DNA of 6,734 bases. It comes from Acidimicrobiia bacterium. Its GTDB lineage: Bacteria; Actinomycetota; Acidimicrobiia; Acidimicrobiales; Aldehydirespiratoraceae. The stretch spans positions 1 to 6,734 of the forward strand of contig JAJDZO010000136.1 in assembly GCA_022824605.1 (NCBI GenBank), in the 5' to 3' direction. This document shows, piece by piece, positions 6,700 through 6,734 of this stretch (within the stretch, counting starts at the first letter, position 1; each line of letters begins with the position of its first letter). The notes beneath the pieces are model-generated. The model had not been told where the DNA came from and did no database searches. It saw nothing but the letters and a program-made list of their open reading frames with translations. Both the position numbers and the translations under genes were made by a program.

Positions 6700-6734
6700 A
6701 AGAGGCCGAGCGATGAGACAACAGAGGGCGCCCC
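6700..6734. other. Short edge segment upstream of the membrane-protein gene
   Basis: Only 35 bases precede ATG 6699. In the frame of the membrane protein they contain no stop and no start codon. I see no Shine-Dalgarno and cannot recognise a promoter; the operon promoter or an upstream gene would lie outside the window. Confidence 0.4.

Noticed and set aside
5303..6721. 472-residue minus-strand frame overlapping the membrane protein
   Set aside because: It is the alternative frame of the same strand, Arg/Gly-rich without hydrophobic segments, whereas the 965-residue frame gives a coherent membrane topology and family motifs.

Overview
The window is a compact, high-GC stretch in which all six recognisable genes lie on the minus strand, so it reads from right to left. 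GC richness, frequent GTG starts, the mycobacterial/plant-like N-terminus of the adenosylhomocysteinase and the cluster phosphomannomutase - Trm112-like protein - TobH-type SIS protein - ahcY all point to an actinobacterium. My guess is an Acidimicrobiia-like lineage, but the class is an inference that I could not test.

Layout in transcription order. (1) 6699-3802: large polytopic membrane protein of the '6-pyruvoyl-tetrahydropterin synthase-related' (PTPS-related) type, probably a GT-C-like glycosyltransferase, carrying an acidic 12-residue tandem repeat in a cytoplasmic loop. (2) 3805-3050: family-2 glycosyltransferase of the ALG5/polyprenyl-phosphate-hexose synthase type. (3) 3063-1714: phosphomannomutase/phosphoglucomutase (ManB-like). 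(4) 1674-1402: small Trm112-family protein lacking most zinc ligands. (5) 1386-436: SIS-domain protein related to bifunctional phosphoglucose/phosphomannose isomerase, with key isomerase motifs apparently degenerate. (6) 431-1: N-terminal 143 codons of S-adenosylhomocysteinase (ahcY), running off the left edge.

The junctions are an overlap of 4 nt (GTGA), an overlap of 14 nt, then gaps of 39, 15 and 4 nt. There is no room for a separate promoter, and I see no terminator, so the six genes probably form one operon. The first three suggest a route in which hexose phosphate is interconverted by the mutase, activated by a nucleotidyltransferase not in this window, loaded onto polyprenyl phosphate by the GT2 enzyme, and transferred outside the membrane by the PTPS-related protein. 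AhcY belongs to the methyl cycle; its link to the sugar genes is conserved neighbourhood rather than an obvious shared pathway.

There are no RNA genes, CRISPR arrays, insertion sequences or integration signatures. I see no wholly new system. The points most worth a second look are the repeat-bearing loop, the two degenerate family members (SIS and Trm112-like) sitting side by side, and the pairing of the GT2 enzyme with the PTPS-related membrane protein. The long open frames on the plus strand are high-GC shadows.
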